From Verrucomicrobiaceae bacterium (GTDB taxonomy: Bacteria; Verrucomicrobiota; Verrucomicrobiia; Verrucomicrobiales; Akkermansiaceae), in contig JAIYDP010000301.1 of the NCBI GenBank assembly GCA_027487435.1, forward strand, positions 1 to 39,048: a DNA stretch of 39,048 bases, in the 5' to 3' direction. Shown here one piece after another: positions 27,553 to 37,362 of this stretch; position 1 is the stretch's first letter; every line of letters begins with the position of its first letter. Position numbers and translations under genes: made by a program. The notes beneath the pieces were generated by a model that saw nothing but the letters and a program-made list of their open reading frames with translations, was not told the DNA's origin and ran no database searches.

Positions 27553-28865
27553 GAATGTTGGGGGGTGAGTGGATACCATACGTCGCCGTCGCAGATGGAT
27601 AGAAGCTTCAGGCTACGCCCATCCCATTCGCCACAGACTGGGACAAAATTTCCCGAGCAAATGCATTCCACACGAAATGCCAAATCACCATCAGCAGACC
27701 ATGGCAAACCGTGGCCTGTAGCATCAACGAGAAATTGCAAATCAGCATTAGGCCGCAGCGGCATGATAAACGGCAAGACACGAAGAAAAGGATTCGCCGC
27801 AAGAGCCGCAGCAAAGCGGACAAGCAAAGAGTCGAGCAGGCGATCCGTCACAACGGGTATCTTCCCCGGCGTGATCTGCCCACTGCTTTCAGCAACCGCG
27901 CGCAGCGGATAGAGTCCGGGCAAAAAGGTAAGCGACGCTTGCACTTTCGAGCCAACAGACCAAGGATCGACCATCGCTTGCATCGTAGGAGAGAATCGTA
28001 GAACTCGTGCCCAGCGTTGTGAGGTTTCCCCAAGCATCCACGTGGAAGTCGTTATCAATCGATCACGCTCCGTAACAGTTCTCGCTACAACAAACCATGC
28101 ATCATTTACCACTTCGCCGCCATCATCAGAACTCATGCGAACACCCAATTGCTGGGAGACTTCCGCTCGCAGCGATTCACTCTGCTCCTGCCCAGAGGAA
28201 AAAGTCTTGAGTAGCAAATACATGCGACCGAGTTCGAATGGCAACTCCCGATCAACTTCGCGATCTTCAAGAACGACTTCTTCGAGATTGCGTAACGTTC
28301 CCGCCAGCCCGGGCAATTGGCAATCCACCATGCGCTTCGCAAGCCCTTCCCACATACCCCGATCGCGTGCATTGCGATTTGCCAATCCCTCACGTGTCAG
28401 ATCGATCATAACCTGCTGCAAGAGTTCTACTCCTTCGGTCATTCTGTCATCCTTTTTCGCCTTCCGTTTTGCTGCCGCCTTTTCATCAACAGGTTTATTT
28501 GCTTTATCCAAGACGCGAGCCTCAGCCTTCAATTGGCGAGCCGCATGAGCAGCAAACCATTCCTCCACCCATGGCGGTTGTTCCTTTTCCGTGAGGATTG
28601 CTGGTTGGGTCGTGGCTAGGAGCATGAGGCCAATCGCATGCTTGCAGGGAAACTTCCGGCTGGGGCAGCTACATTTGCTCACCATGTCGTCGCGGCGCAC
28701 GCAAGTTTGATACGGTTCTTTGCCAGAACCCATCGCCAGCCCCCATAATGCTTGGTCATCACCTCCCACAGTCATCCATTTCCGCGGGTTGTTCAAATCA
28801 CGTCCCGCTTTCAGAGAAGCGGCGTCTGGGGCGATGGCCGTGATTTGATCAAGCGTAAGCTGCAC
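27549..28865 (-). CDS. SWIM zinc-finger protein, YehQ-like
   Basis: This 438-residue protein is the first gene of the operon and starts with GTG (28863-28865). The SWIM motif CxCx6CxH is complete: Cys65, Cys67, Cys74 and His76 in KCSCPSRKFPCKH. SWIM domains bind zinc and contact DNA or proteins. A Lys- and Ala-rich charged linker (about 115-145) joins it to a C-terminal region that is beta-rich and of unknown fold. It corresponds to E. coli YehQ by domain and context. Being promoter-proximal, it may also be the regulator or substrate-recognition subunit. On the minus strand a TTGACA occurs about 31 bases upstream (28902-28897), but no convincing -10 follows. Confidence 0.88.
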   Translation of the reverse strand: MQLTLDQITAIAPDAASLKAGRDLNNPRKWMTVGGDDQALWGLAMGSGKEPYQTCVRRDDMVSKCSCPSRKFPCKHAIGLMLLATTQPAILTEKEQPPWVEEWFAAHAARQLKAEARVLDKANKPVDEKAAAKRKAKKDDRMTEGVELLQQVMIDLTREGLANRNARDRGMWEGLAKRMVDCQLPGLAGTLRNLEEVVLEDREVDRELPFELGRMYLLLKTFSSGQEQSESLRAEVSQQLGVRMSSDDGGEVVNDAWFVVARTVTERDRLITTSTWMLGETSQRWARVLRFSPTMQAMVDPWSVGSKVQASLTFLPGLYPLRAVAESSGQITPGKIPVVTDRLLDSLLVRFAAALAANPFLRVLPFIMPLRPNADLQFLVDATGHGLPWSADGDLAFRVECICSGNFVPVCGEWDGRSLKLLSICDGDVWYPLTPQHS

Positions 28866-29149
28866 GGTGTCAAGACAAGCCTCTTTGCCGCATGACTGTC
28901 AAATAGATTTCATAACAACAGCCTAACAAGTAACGATCTACAAAAAATTCCTTCCTTTAGCGGCATTCGTAGGACTAAGTATGCCAATCTCATGGATCAT
29001 TTACAAAACGTTACGTGCATGCAACCAATTCACATCGACGTATTTCGAGAAATATTCTAAGACAACTCGACGTTACGTGTCTGCACCTTTGGCGATCTAC
29101 CCATTCTCCCTTCTTTAACCTTTTTTTCACCTCCAGTCCATACCCCTTC
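28866..29149. promoter_or_regulatory. Divergent promoter region with a direct repeat
   Basis: These 284 bp separate the start of the SWIM operon (minus) from the second macroglobulin gene (plus). The decamer ACGTTACGTG occurs at 29008-29017 and 29070-29079. Both copies are followed by a similar tail (CATGCAACC and TCTGCACC), and they are spaced by 62 bp, about six helical turns. This looks like a pair of operator sites on one face of the DNA. The 5' part (28866-29000) is AT-rich. No ORF is credible here. Confidence 0.5.
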
Positions 29150-32100
29150 ATGAAATCTCTCGTTGCTTCTTTTTTTAGCATTTTTGTCTCAGCGACATTC
29201 ACTTTCGCCGCTCCCAGCAACCTTACGCAAATCCAAGCGGAAATGCGCTCTTTGCAATACGACAAAGCCATCGCTCTTGCGGATCAGGCCATCGCAGCGA
29301 AAGATGCCGCTGCCGACCAAGCTCTTTTCCTCAAGGCGACTGCTTTTTTTCAAAGCAAGAAATTTGCCGAGGCCGTCGTGACTGCGGATCGTCTCGCAGC
29401 CGATTTCCCAGAGTCCGACTGGCGCATCAAGGCGATCTTTCTCAAAGCGCAATCCATGATCGAGCAAAAGAACTATGCCGAGGCCGCTGTGATCTATGAG
29501 GCGGAGTCAAAACGCATCTTATCGCCGGAACGCAAGCAGGCTCTCGTTGGCGAAATCCTGCGCTTTGCCGAAAAGCTCGAAGTCAAACCCGATCCGAATG
29601 TGCCGGATGCGCCGCAAGCTGATTTTGCCAAAGCCTACAACCTCTACACCAAGGCGCTCGAGATGGAGCTTTCGCGCGAATTTCGCGATGACATTTTGTT
29701 CCGTCGCGCCCGTGCGATTCATCAGGCTCCGAATCCCAAACAGGCGATGCGGGACTTCCAAGCGTATCTCACAGAGTATGATCGCTCGTGGACAGGGCCA
29801 GCGGGATCAGGCAGCCAACGTATGCCGATGCTGATGCCGCCGCCCGATGGCAAACATATCGGCATGGCGCGTTTTCGACTCGCCGAGGCCACACATCAGG
29901 AGGGCAACTCCGAAGCCGCTCGCAGGGAGCTGGAAGACCTGCTGAAAATGATCAACGCCCCCGTGGATGAGCAGACTGCGCTTGCCATCGAACTCAAAAC
30001 CGAAGCAGGAAAAAAACTGCCCGAGGAAATTCACTGGCTCACGGTGCAAACGTATTTTGCTCCTGCTGCTGAACATGCTTCACGAAATCAATTGGGACAG
30101 AACACCAACTTTAATACCCCTGGCAATACAGCAGCCTTCATTGGCAACACTGGCGGGCTGCCGACTTCGGATGCCATACTTTACAGACTCATATCCAATA
30201 GCATCGACATGGCTGTCAAAGCCTGCCGCGAATACATCGCAGCTCACCCCGTGGGCAGTCGTACCATTCGCGCCGCGTGGATGATCGCAGAGGGCTATCA
30301 AATACTGGGACGAGCCGACGATGCGATTTCGGCCTATCGCGATTTCATGGCAGAAAAAGGCTTTCGTTTGCCCGAAGGCGATGCCTCTACAGCCATCGAC
30401 CCAGAGCTGCGCGCAGCCCCTGCGACTCATCTGGCAAACTTAAAAATGCGGGCTTTGTTTCGCATCGGAAACATTCTCAACGCTCAGAAAAAACGTCAAG
30501 AAGCCATCGCCACGTGGCAGAACTACGTGAAGGATTATCCGAACGGCTCCGAGTGGGCAGAATGCCAAAACCAAATCATCTCTGCCGAATTTCAACTAGG
30601 TCTCGATGCCCTGACCGACAAACAAGAGGACTTGGCCATGCAGCGATTCAACGAGTTCATGCGCGCCCATCCACTCGATGAACGGGCTTCACGCATTCTT
30701 TATCTCTTCGGGACTGTCCATGAAGCGAAAGCACTGGATTTAGAAGATGCCAAAAGTTCCAAAGAGGAAATCGCCGCTAGCTATCGCAAGGCGATTGAAG
30801 AATGGGCGAAGCTCGTCAGCAAGTATCCCGAAAGCTCCGAGGCTCGCTCCGCCATGATCAAAAGCGGCCAGATTCTCGAGGAGAAACTCGGCGAGTACGA
30901 GAAGGCTCTCAAACTCTATCAAAAACTCGTCAATGAACGAAATGATCGTTCTGCCAGCGCCTACATCACCAATCTCACCCAGAAGCAGTTGGAGCTTTCC
31001 ACCGACCGCGTCTTCCGCACTAACGAAAAGGCCAGCGTGCGGCTCAAGCTCCGCAACGTCGAGCAATGCGAAGTGCGCATCTACAAGATCGACCTGCAAG
31101 CCTATTTCCGCAAAATGCACGATATCACCCATGTCGAAAGCCTGGATGTTTCGCTGATCCAGCCGGATAAAACATGGACCTTCAAGCCAGAAGCTTATGC
31201 CAAATACAAACCGCTCACTCAAGATGTGGAAATTCCTTACGCAGAAAATGAAGCGGGTGCCTACGTGGTGACAGTGGGTGAAGCCGATTGGGAATCCACG
31301 GTGCTGGTATTGCGCTCGGATCTGGAAGTGATGGTGAAATCAAGTCGCCGCGAGGTGATGGCTTTCGTTCAGGACATGCGCACCGGCAAGCCTGCGGCGG
31401 ATGTGGACTTGTTAGTCAGTCAAGGAAGCTCGGTGGTTGCCACGGGGAAAACGGCAGCCGATGGCGTTTTCAAAACGTCGTTTGATGACTTGAAGCATCT
31501 CGATAACGTGCGGGTTTTCGCTCTGCGTTCTGGCCATTCTGCTTCATTCAATCTAAACCTCAACGGCTTGCAATTGACATCTGGGCTTACCTCCAAAGGC
31601 TATCTTTATACGGATCGCCCCGCCTACCGCCCTGGCGAAATGGTTTCCATGCGCGGTGTCTTGCGCGATGTAAAAAATGACGCTTACGTGATCCCTGAGT
31701 CTGCTGAATTTACCATTCGTTTCACCGATCCCCAAGGTCGATTGCTCTCGGAACAAGCGGTAAAGCTCAGCAAGTTCGGCACCTTTGATGCGACACTGGC
31801 TCTCCCTGACAAAGCCGCCATCGGCAAATACATGATGACTGCTCTTCAAGAAATCAGGGGGCAGAAGAAGATGCAATTTCAAGGCGCATTTGAGGTGCAG
31901 GAGTTTAAGCTAGAGAAAATCAAACTCTCCATGGACTTCGCTCGCCGCGTGTGGTTCCGCGGCGAAACGGTCGAAGCCAGCCTGCAAGCCGCCTACTATT
32001 GGGGCGAGCCGCTCGCCAATCGCGTGCTGCGTTGCACGCTGCCGGATCAACGCATCGAACGCGTCACCACCGACTCCGAGGGCAAGGCGAAGTTTTCTTT

Positions 32101-35100
32101 CAACACAGCGGAACTCACACCGAACAGCGAATTCAGTTTTACCGCATCGCTCGATGAAGAAGGTGTCTCTGTTACCGAATCGCTGACGCTCGCGCAACTG
32201 GGCTTTTCCATTTCCGCGAAACCCAGCCAGCCGGAGGTCATCGCAGGTGAACCATTCGACCTCGATCTCAGCACCATGGGTGCCGATGGCGAGCCAACGG
32301 GGCAAGACCTCAAGGTCACGGTTCTGCGAATGGAAGAGGTGAAGACCAGTCGCATTCTCACATTGCTTCCATGGAATCAGGCTAACTACGCACCTCAGGC
32401 GGAAATCAAAGATTCCGAGTTGGATGCCAAAACGGATCCCACCACGGGCAAAACCCGCGTCGCGCTGACTCTAACAAAAGGCGGAAACTATCGATTGCGC
32501 ATCAGCGGCACCGACCGATTTGGTCAACCGATCAGTTCCGAAACCATTGTGCTGGTTTCCGACAACGATGACGTGAACAAGCTGCGCATTTTCGCCGACG
32601 AAGCCACATTCAAAGTCGGCCAAGAGGCGAAGGTGCGTTTGCATTCGCGCTTGGACGAAGGACTGGCGCTCGTGACCTTTGAAGGTGAAACGATTTTGCG
32701 TTATCAAATCCTCGAATTGCGCAAAGATTACAACGAACTCCCCTTCTCCGTGGGCAATGATTTGTTTCCGAATTTCCGCCTCGCCGTTGCTGCGATCGAT
32801 GGCCGCGAGCTTCGTTCTGCGGCGAAGAGTTTCTCGGTGGAACGCGAATTGAAAGTCGCGATCAAGCCGCTCAAAGATTCCTTCCTCCCCGGCGAAGAAG
32901 CCAAGGTGGAAATTTCCGTGACCGACCAAATCGGCAAACCTGTTGAAACGGAGTTGAGCTTATCTCTCGTCAATGAAGCGCTGTTCGCCGTTCACCCTTA
33001 CAAACTCACTTCGATTCTCGATTATTTCCAAAAAGATGCCTACCGCTTTGCTGGGTTTCACTTAGGATCAAGCTGCCGCTTTTCCTACAAAGGCGATACC
33101 GTCCCAGTGATTCAGACTCTCGCTTCGGAACAAAAACGACTGGAACGGGAACAAATGGAGAGAAACGATATTGCATTAGAGAATCGAATGCTCAGGGAGC
33201 AACAGTTTCGCAAGTTTCCATCGATCATACCACCCCAGAGTCGGGCTGCGGGGGGAATTTTTCCCGGAGAGAGGCAAACCAGCATCTCCGATCGTGCGGC
33301 TGTAGATGAAATTTTACCTGAGTTTGAAATGAACGTAGAATTAGACGAAGGCAGCCTGATACTAGGCTTAGAAAAAAATAGCAAAAATAGCTCTACCCCT
33401 CGCCGCGAAATCCTTGGAGAAGGCCGATGGATACCCTCCATCATCACCGCCGCCGACGGTAAAGCCGTGGCAAGCATCACCATGCCGGAAACGACCACCG
33501 CATGGCGACTCACCGCTCGCGGTTGCAGCGTGGAAACCCTCGTCGGCGAAGCCATGAGCACCACGCTCACGCGCAAGGATTTTTTCGTGGAGTTAAAAAC
33601 ACCGTCGTTCCTGCGCGAAGGCGATGAAGTTCGAGTTGTCGCGCGCATCCACAACCTCACCGATTTCGCCGGAACCGTGCCAATGAAGCTGCGCATTCTC
33701 GACTCGAAAGACCCGTCAAAAGTCCTTGCCACTCGCGAAACATCCGCCGTGATCAAAGCCAAAGGCGGCGCAGAAGTCACCTTCGATGCCTATCTCATCC
33801 CCAATCTACTGAATGCCACCTTCGAGCTTTCTGCGAATGCCGGAGCAAACCAAGATAGCCTCACGCAAGCAATTCCCGTTCAACCATGGGGACTTTCCTA
33901 CGGCGCGCACGCGGGTGGTTCCACGAACGCCGATACCGCAGCGATCCTCAGCCTCCCCGAAGGTCGCGAATACTCCTCTTCGTGGATGACCATTGCCATC
34001 GGCCCGAACGTGCAAAACGCTGTGCTCGAGATGGCGTTGCAGAACTTCGGGACGATGCAGGATTTCATGCGCATCGCACCGCCGAACTGGGGGCATCATC
34101 CATCGAACGATTTGTTAGCCACCGCCACTGCCTTAGCTTACGCCAACAATGGTCAAGCGGATGCTCGCTACACCCGCCAGCTTGCTGAGCGCGCTCGTGC
34201 GCTAATCGCGGAACTTGTTTCCACCCAAGCCTCCAATGGCAGTTGGAACAGCGGCATCACCGGCGAACTCACCACCGCACGTTCGTTCTGGGCCTTGATC
34301 GAAGCTCGTAATGCGGGCATCGCCGTAAACAAAGGCACGCTCGACAAAACCGCCGCCTTCTTGCTCAATCAACTGCAAGGCCTTGATGCCAATGACAATG
34401 ACAGCAAGGCCATCGTTCTTCATGCGTTGTCCACAGAAAAGCTCGCCGACTTCGCCGCTTGCAATCGTCTGTATCGCGACCGCAATACGCTCGCACCCGC
34501 CACCTTGGCGTATCTCACCCGCGCCTTTTTCCATCTCGACCGCAAAGAAATCGCCGCCGAGCTTGCGGGCATTCTCGAAAGCAAAGCGAAAGTCGTGCCG
34601 GATCAACCCATCATCTGGGAATCGGGCTACAAAGTCGCTTGGCTCAACGATGCTCCCGAAGCTACCGCCTTGGTTCTGTTAGCCTTGGCGGAATCGAAGC
34701 CAGATTCCCCTCGCGCCGCTGCCGCAGCGGAATCGTTATTGCGTTTCCACGGCTGCTTTGGCTACCACACAGGCCGCGCCCGTGGTGCTGCTGTGGCTGC
34801 GCTTTCTTCATGGTTCGGACGTGGCAAGGAGCAATCCACCGACCTCGAAATCGCCGTGCAAGTGAACGGCAACAACGTCGGCAATGTCAAATCCACCAAC
34901 GCCAATGGACTGACCTTCTTGCAAGTGCCAGCCGATGCCATCAAGCCGGGGAAAAACACCATCGAGCTCAAAGCGCGTGGCAATGGCCGCTATACCTACG
35001 CCGTTGATTTGATCGGATTCTCTGCCGACACCAAGAGCAACACCGAGCAAATTCATCCTGGAATCCGCGAGGGGAAATACCTCCACGCTCCTTTGGAATA

Positions 35101-37204
35101 TCGTGGCAAGCCGATCCATGTCGCCAGCTCGTCGCCGGTGAAAAATGCCGAAAGTGGCCAAACCATTCAGGTGCGACTTTCCGACCAGCGCAACAACTGG
35201 CACCAGAACCGCTGGTTTGTGCTCGATGTCCCCCTCCCTGCGGGAGCACGACTGGAAACCTCCAGCATCACCGTGAGCGACAACATTCGCCATGAAGTTC
35301 TGCGCGACTCGATTCGCATCTATTTCGTCAACCGCTGCCCTTCGGTGAGCTACCAACTCACCGGCTACGTGCCTGGAAAATTCCGCATCCTCCCCGCAGT
35401 GATTCGCGAAATCGGCAACCCAGCTTTCATGGCTGTCGGCCCTACGTCGGAACTCAACATCCTGGCTACAGGCGAGAAATCCTCCGATCCCTACCTCATG
35501 GATACAGCCGAGCGCTACGCTCTGGGACTCTGCCATTTCAATGATGGCGAATCCTCCAAAGCCGTCGAATACCTCAGCGCCGTCTTCCAAGAATCGCCAC
35601 AATACTACGAAGGCGAGCTCGCCCGCATGTTGCTGTGGATTTACACCAAGGCCGAGCATTATGATGCGCGCAAAATTGTCGAGATGTTCGAAATCCTTCA
35701 CGAACGCTACCCTTCGTTAGAAATCCCCTTCGATAAAATTCTCATCGTCGGCAAGGCCTACCAAGACATCAGCGAAAACGAACGCGCCTGGCTGGTCTAT
35801 CGCGCCGTCATTAGTGCCAGCTTCACCAACGACGCGGGGATCAGTGCTGTGCTCGAAGATGAAGGACGTTTCCTCGCCTCCATCGATTTCCAAGAGCGCA
35901 TCTGGCGCGAATACCCCGACACCGCAGAAGTGACGTCGGCCTATTTCACGCTATCGCAGTTGCTCTATCAAAAAGCCCCTACTGCCGACAAATTGCCCAA
36001 GGAAGACGACGTGCAACCAGAAAAAATCGCCATGCTCAAGCGCACCGTCGAGTTGCTCCAATCCTTCCTCGCCTTCTACCCTACCGATCCCCTCGCCGAC
36101 GATGCCGCCTTCAGCCTTTGCAATGCGATCCTCGACCTGAAGGACTATCCCTCGGTGGTGAAACTGAGCAACGACTTTGCAAAAATCCACCCCGCTAGCG
36201 ATTACACGCCTGGCTTCCAGTACATGATGGCGCTCGGTTTGTTTTGGCAAAATCTCTACGGTGATGCCCTAGCCGCAGCTCGTGTCGTAGCCGATGGCGA
36301 GAGCAAAGACCGCGACTTCGCACGATACATTCTCGGGCAAATCTATCACGCCGAAAGCAAGCCCGCGAATGCCATCGATTGGTATAGCAAGGTCAAGACG
36401 CTCTATCCCGATGCCGCCGAAGCCATATCCTACTTCGAGAAAAAAAGCATCAGCATGGAAGAAGTCACCGTCGTGAAACCGAATGCAGCTGTCTCGCTGA
36501 CGCTGAAATACCGCAACGTAAAAGAAGCTTTCGTGCAAGTCTATCGCGTCGATCTGATGAAGCTCTACCTGCAACAAAAAAACCTCAGCGCCATCACCAG
36601 TGTGCAACTGGCAGGCATCAAGCCCGAATCCGAGCAAACCATCAACCTCGGCGACGGCAAAGACTACACAGAAAAAGAACGCGCCATCCCCCTCGCGCTG
36701 AAGGACGAAGCCGCCTACCTCATCATTTGTCGCGGCGACGATCTCTTCACCAGCGGCATGGTGCTCATCACCCCTCTGAAGATGGAAGTGCAAGAAGATG
36801 CTGCGAGTGGCCGCATCCGCACCAATGTGCTCGACACCGCCAAAGGCGGCTACCGCCCCGAAGTCCACGTCAAAGCCATCGGCAGTGCCGATAGTGAATT
36901 TCGCTCCGGCGAGACAGATCAGCGAGGGTTGTTCATCGCAGACAACTTACGCGGCAAAGCCACCGTCATCGCCCGCGAAGGTAGCTCCCGCTACGCCTTC
37001 TTCCGCGGCAGCGATTGGCTCGGTGCTGCGCAAAACGCCCCTGCCCCCGCAGCGGAGCTGCAAGCCAAGCCCAAAGAAGCTGTCGATTACAAAGACAACC
37101 TCTTGCAGCAAAACGGCAAAATGCAGCATAACAACCGCGACAGTTGGGACAGCAAACGCCGCGCCACCCCCAACAAAGGAGTCAAGATCGAAAAAGCCTT
37201 CTAA
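29150..37204 (+). CDS. Giant alpha-2-macroglobulin-like protein with TPRs, no thioester
   Basis: This 2684-residue secreted protein starts at 29150, where MKSLVASFFSIFVSATFTFA is a signal peptide; the open frame extends to an ATG at 29015, which is not credible. N-terminal TPR-like repeats run from about 20 to 600. Then come an MG1-like domain (about 615-790), MG2 with YTDRPAYRPGE (about 819), further MG domains, the A2M motif MPETTTAW (1445) with FLREGDEV, and a thioester-type helical domain (about 1640-1900). At the usual thioester site the sequence reads APPNWGHHPSND, with no CxEQ, so covalent trapping is not possible. After another beta domain, more TPRs (about 2090-2430) and a second MG1-like domain (about 2430-2650) end the protein. 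E. coli YfaS is a known thioester-less A2M. It is divergent from the SWIM operon. Confidence 0.92.
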   Translation: MKSLVASFFSIFVSATFTFAAPSNLTQIQAEMRSLQYDKAIALADQAIAAKDAAADQALFLKATAFFQSKKFAEAVVTADRLAADFPESDWRIKAIFLKAQSMIEQKNYAEAAVIYEAESKRILSPERKQALVGEILRFAEKLEVKPDPNVPDAPQADFAKAYNLYTKALEMELSREFRDDILFRRARAIHQAPNPKQAMRDFQAYLTEYDRSWTGPAGSGSQRMPMLMPPPDGKHIGMARFRLAEATHQEGNSEAARRELEDLLKMINAPVDEQTALAIELKTEAGKKLPEEIHWLTVQTYFAPAAEHASRNQLGQNTNFNTPGNTAAFIGNTGGLPTSDAILYRLISNSIDMAVKACREYIAAHPVGSRTIRAAWMIAEGYQILGRADDAISAYRDFMAEKGFRLPEGDASTAIDPELRAAPATHLANLKMRALFRIGNILNAQKKRQEAIATWQNYVKDYPNGSEWAECQNQIISAEFQLGLDALTDKQEDLAMQRFNEFMRAHPLDERASRILYLFGTVHEAKALDLEDAKSSKEEIAASYRKAIEEWAKLVSKYPESSEARSAMIKSGQILEEKLGEYEKALKLYQKLVNERNDRSASAYITNLTQKQLELSTDRVFRTNEKASVRLKLRNVEQCEVRIYKIDLQAYFRKMHDITHVESLDVSLIQPDKTWTFKPEAYAKYKPLTQDVEIPYAENEAGAYVVTVGEADWESTVLVLRSDLEVMVKSSRREVMAFVQDMRTGKPAADVDLLVSQGSSVVATGKTAADGVFKTSFDDLKHLDNVRVFALRSGHSASFNLNLNGLQLTSGLTSKGYLYTDRPAYRPGEMVSMRGVLRDVKNDAYVIPESAEFTIRFTDPQGRLLSEQAVKLSKFGTFDATLALPDKAAIGKYMMTALQEIRGQKKMQFQGAFEVQEFKLEKIKLSMDFARRVWFRGETVEASLQAAYYWGEPLANRVLRCTLPDQRIERVTTDSEGKAKFSFNTAELTPNSEFSFTASLDEEGVSVTESLTLAQLGFSISAKPSQPEVIAGEPFDLDLSTMGADGEPTGQDLKVTVLRMEEVKTSRILTLLPWNQANYAPQAEIKDSELDAKTDPTTGKTRVALTLTKGGNYRLRISGTDRFGQPISSETIVLVSDNDDVNKLRIFADEATFKVGQEAKVRLHSRLDEGLALVTFEGETILRYQILELRKDYNELPFSVGNDLFPNFRLAVAAIDGRELRSAAKSFSVERELKVAIKPLKDSFLPGEEAKVEISVTDQIGKPVETELSLSLVNEALFAVHPYKLTSILDYFQKDAYRFAGFHLGSSCRFSYKGDTVPVIQTLASEQKRLEREQMERNDIALENRMLREQQFRKFPSIIPPQSRAAGGIFPGERQTSISDRAAVDEILPEFEMNVELDEGSLILGLEKNSKNSSTPRREILGEGRWIPSIITAADGKAVASITMPETTTAWRLTARGCSVETLVGEAMSTTLTRKDFFVELKTPSFLREGDEVRVVARIHNLTDFAGTVPMKLRILDSKDPSKVLATRETSAVIKAKGGAEVTFDAYLIPNLLNATFELSANAGANQDSLTQAIPVQPWGLSYGAHAGGSTNADTAAILSLPEGREYSSSWMTIAIGPNVQNAVLEMALQNFGTMQDFMRIAPPNWGHHPSNDLLATATALAYANNGQADARYTRQLAERARALIAELVSTQASNGSWNSGITGELTTARSFWALIEARNAGIAVNKGTLDKTAAFLLNQLQGLDANDNDSKAIVLHALSTEKLADFAACNRLYRDRNTLAPATLAYLTRAFFHLDRKEIAAELAGILESKAKVVPDQPIIWESGYKVAWLNDAPEATALVLLALAESKPDSPRAAAAAESLLRFHGCFGYHTGRARGAAVAALSSWFGRGKEQSTDLEIAVQVNGNNVGNVKSTNANGLTFLQVPADAIKPGKNTIELKARGNGRYTYAVDLIGFSADTKSNTEQIHPGIREGKYLHAPLEYRGKPIHVASSSPVKNAESGQTIQVRLSDQRNNWHQNRWFVLDVPLPAGARLETSSITVSDNIRHEVLRDSIRIYFVNRCPSVSYQLTGYVPGKFRILPAVIREIGNPAFMAVGPTSELNILATGEKSSDPYLMDTAERYALGLCHFNDGESSKAVEYLSAVFQESPQYYEGELARMLLWIYTKAEHYDARKIVEMFEILHERYPSLEIPFDKILIVGKAYQDISENERAWLVYRAVISASFTNDAGISAVLEDEGRFLASIDFQERIWREYPDTAEVTSAYFTLSQLLYQKAPTADKLPKEDDVQPEKIAMLKRTVELLQSFLAFYPTDPLADDAAFSLCNAILDLKDYPSVVKLSNDFAKIHPASDYTPGFQYMMALGLFWQNLYGDALAAARVVADGESKDRDFARYILGQIYHAESKPANAIDWYSKVKTLYPDAAEAISYFEKKSISMEEVTVVKPNAAVSLTLKYRNVKEAFVQVYRVDLMKLYLQQKNLSAITSVQLAGIKPESEQTINLGDGKDYTEKERAIPLALKDEAAYLIICRGDDLFTSGMVLITPLKMEVQEDAASGRIRTNVLDTAKGGYRPEVHVKAIGSADSEFRSGETDQRGLFIADNLRGKATVIAREGSSRYAFFRGSDWLGAAQNAPAPAAELQAKPKEAVDYKDNLLQQNGKMQHNNRDSWDSKRRATPNKGVKIEKAF

Positions 37205-37226
37205 GATAAGCCTTTTGCTTAACAAT

Positions 37227-37323
37227 GAACCACAGATGAAAAGGATGAACTTGATTTCTTTCATGCGCCTTCTTAATCGAATAATGCTCTCTTCCTCTGC
37301 GTTCTTTGCGTCCTCTGTGGTTC
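37227..37323. repeat. Palindrome-ended repeat unit 1
   Basis: GAACCACAGA at 37227-37236 is the exact inverse complement of TCTGTGGTTC at 37314-37323. The interior contains 'CCTCTGCGTTCTTTGCGTCCTCTGTGG', a run of degenerate CTCTGCG/T words. It is the first of three consecutive units in the 513-bp gene-free stretch 37205-37717. No ORF. Confidence 0.6.
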
Positions 37324-37362
37324 TATTTCTGATCTAACTTAATTCTATTCACCTAAGAATTT

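Noticed and set aside
1440..34120. Recurrent heptamer TTGTTAG/CTAACAA scattered across the window as a possible Chi-like or uptake motif
   Set aside because: By eye it is somewhat more frequent than chance, but nearly all copies are in coding regions as Leu-TTA codons following a T-ending or TTG codon, so codon-pair bias explains it without a special role. A genome-wide k-mer test would be needed.
34808..35701. A 297-codon minus-strand frame inside the second macroglobulin gene
   Set aside because: Antisense shadow; the plus-strand frame has clear domain motifs throughout.
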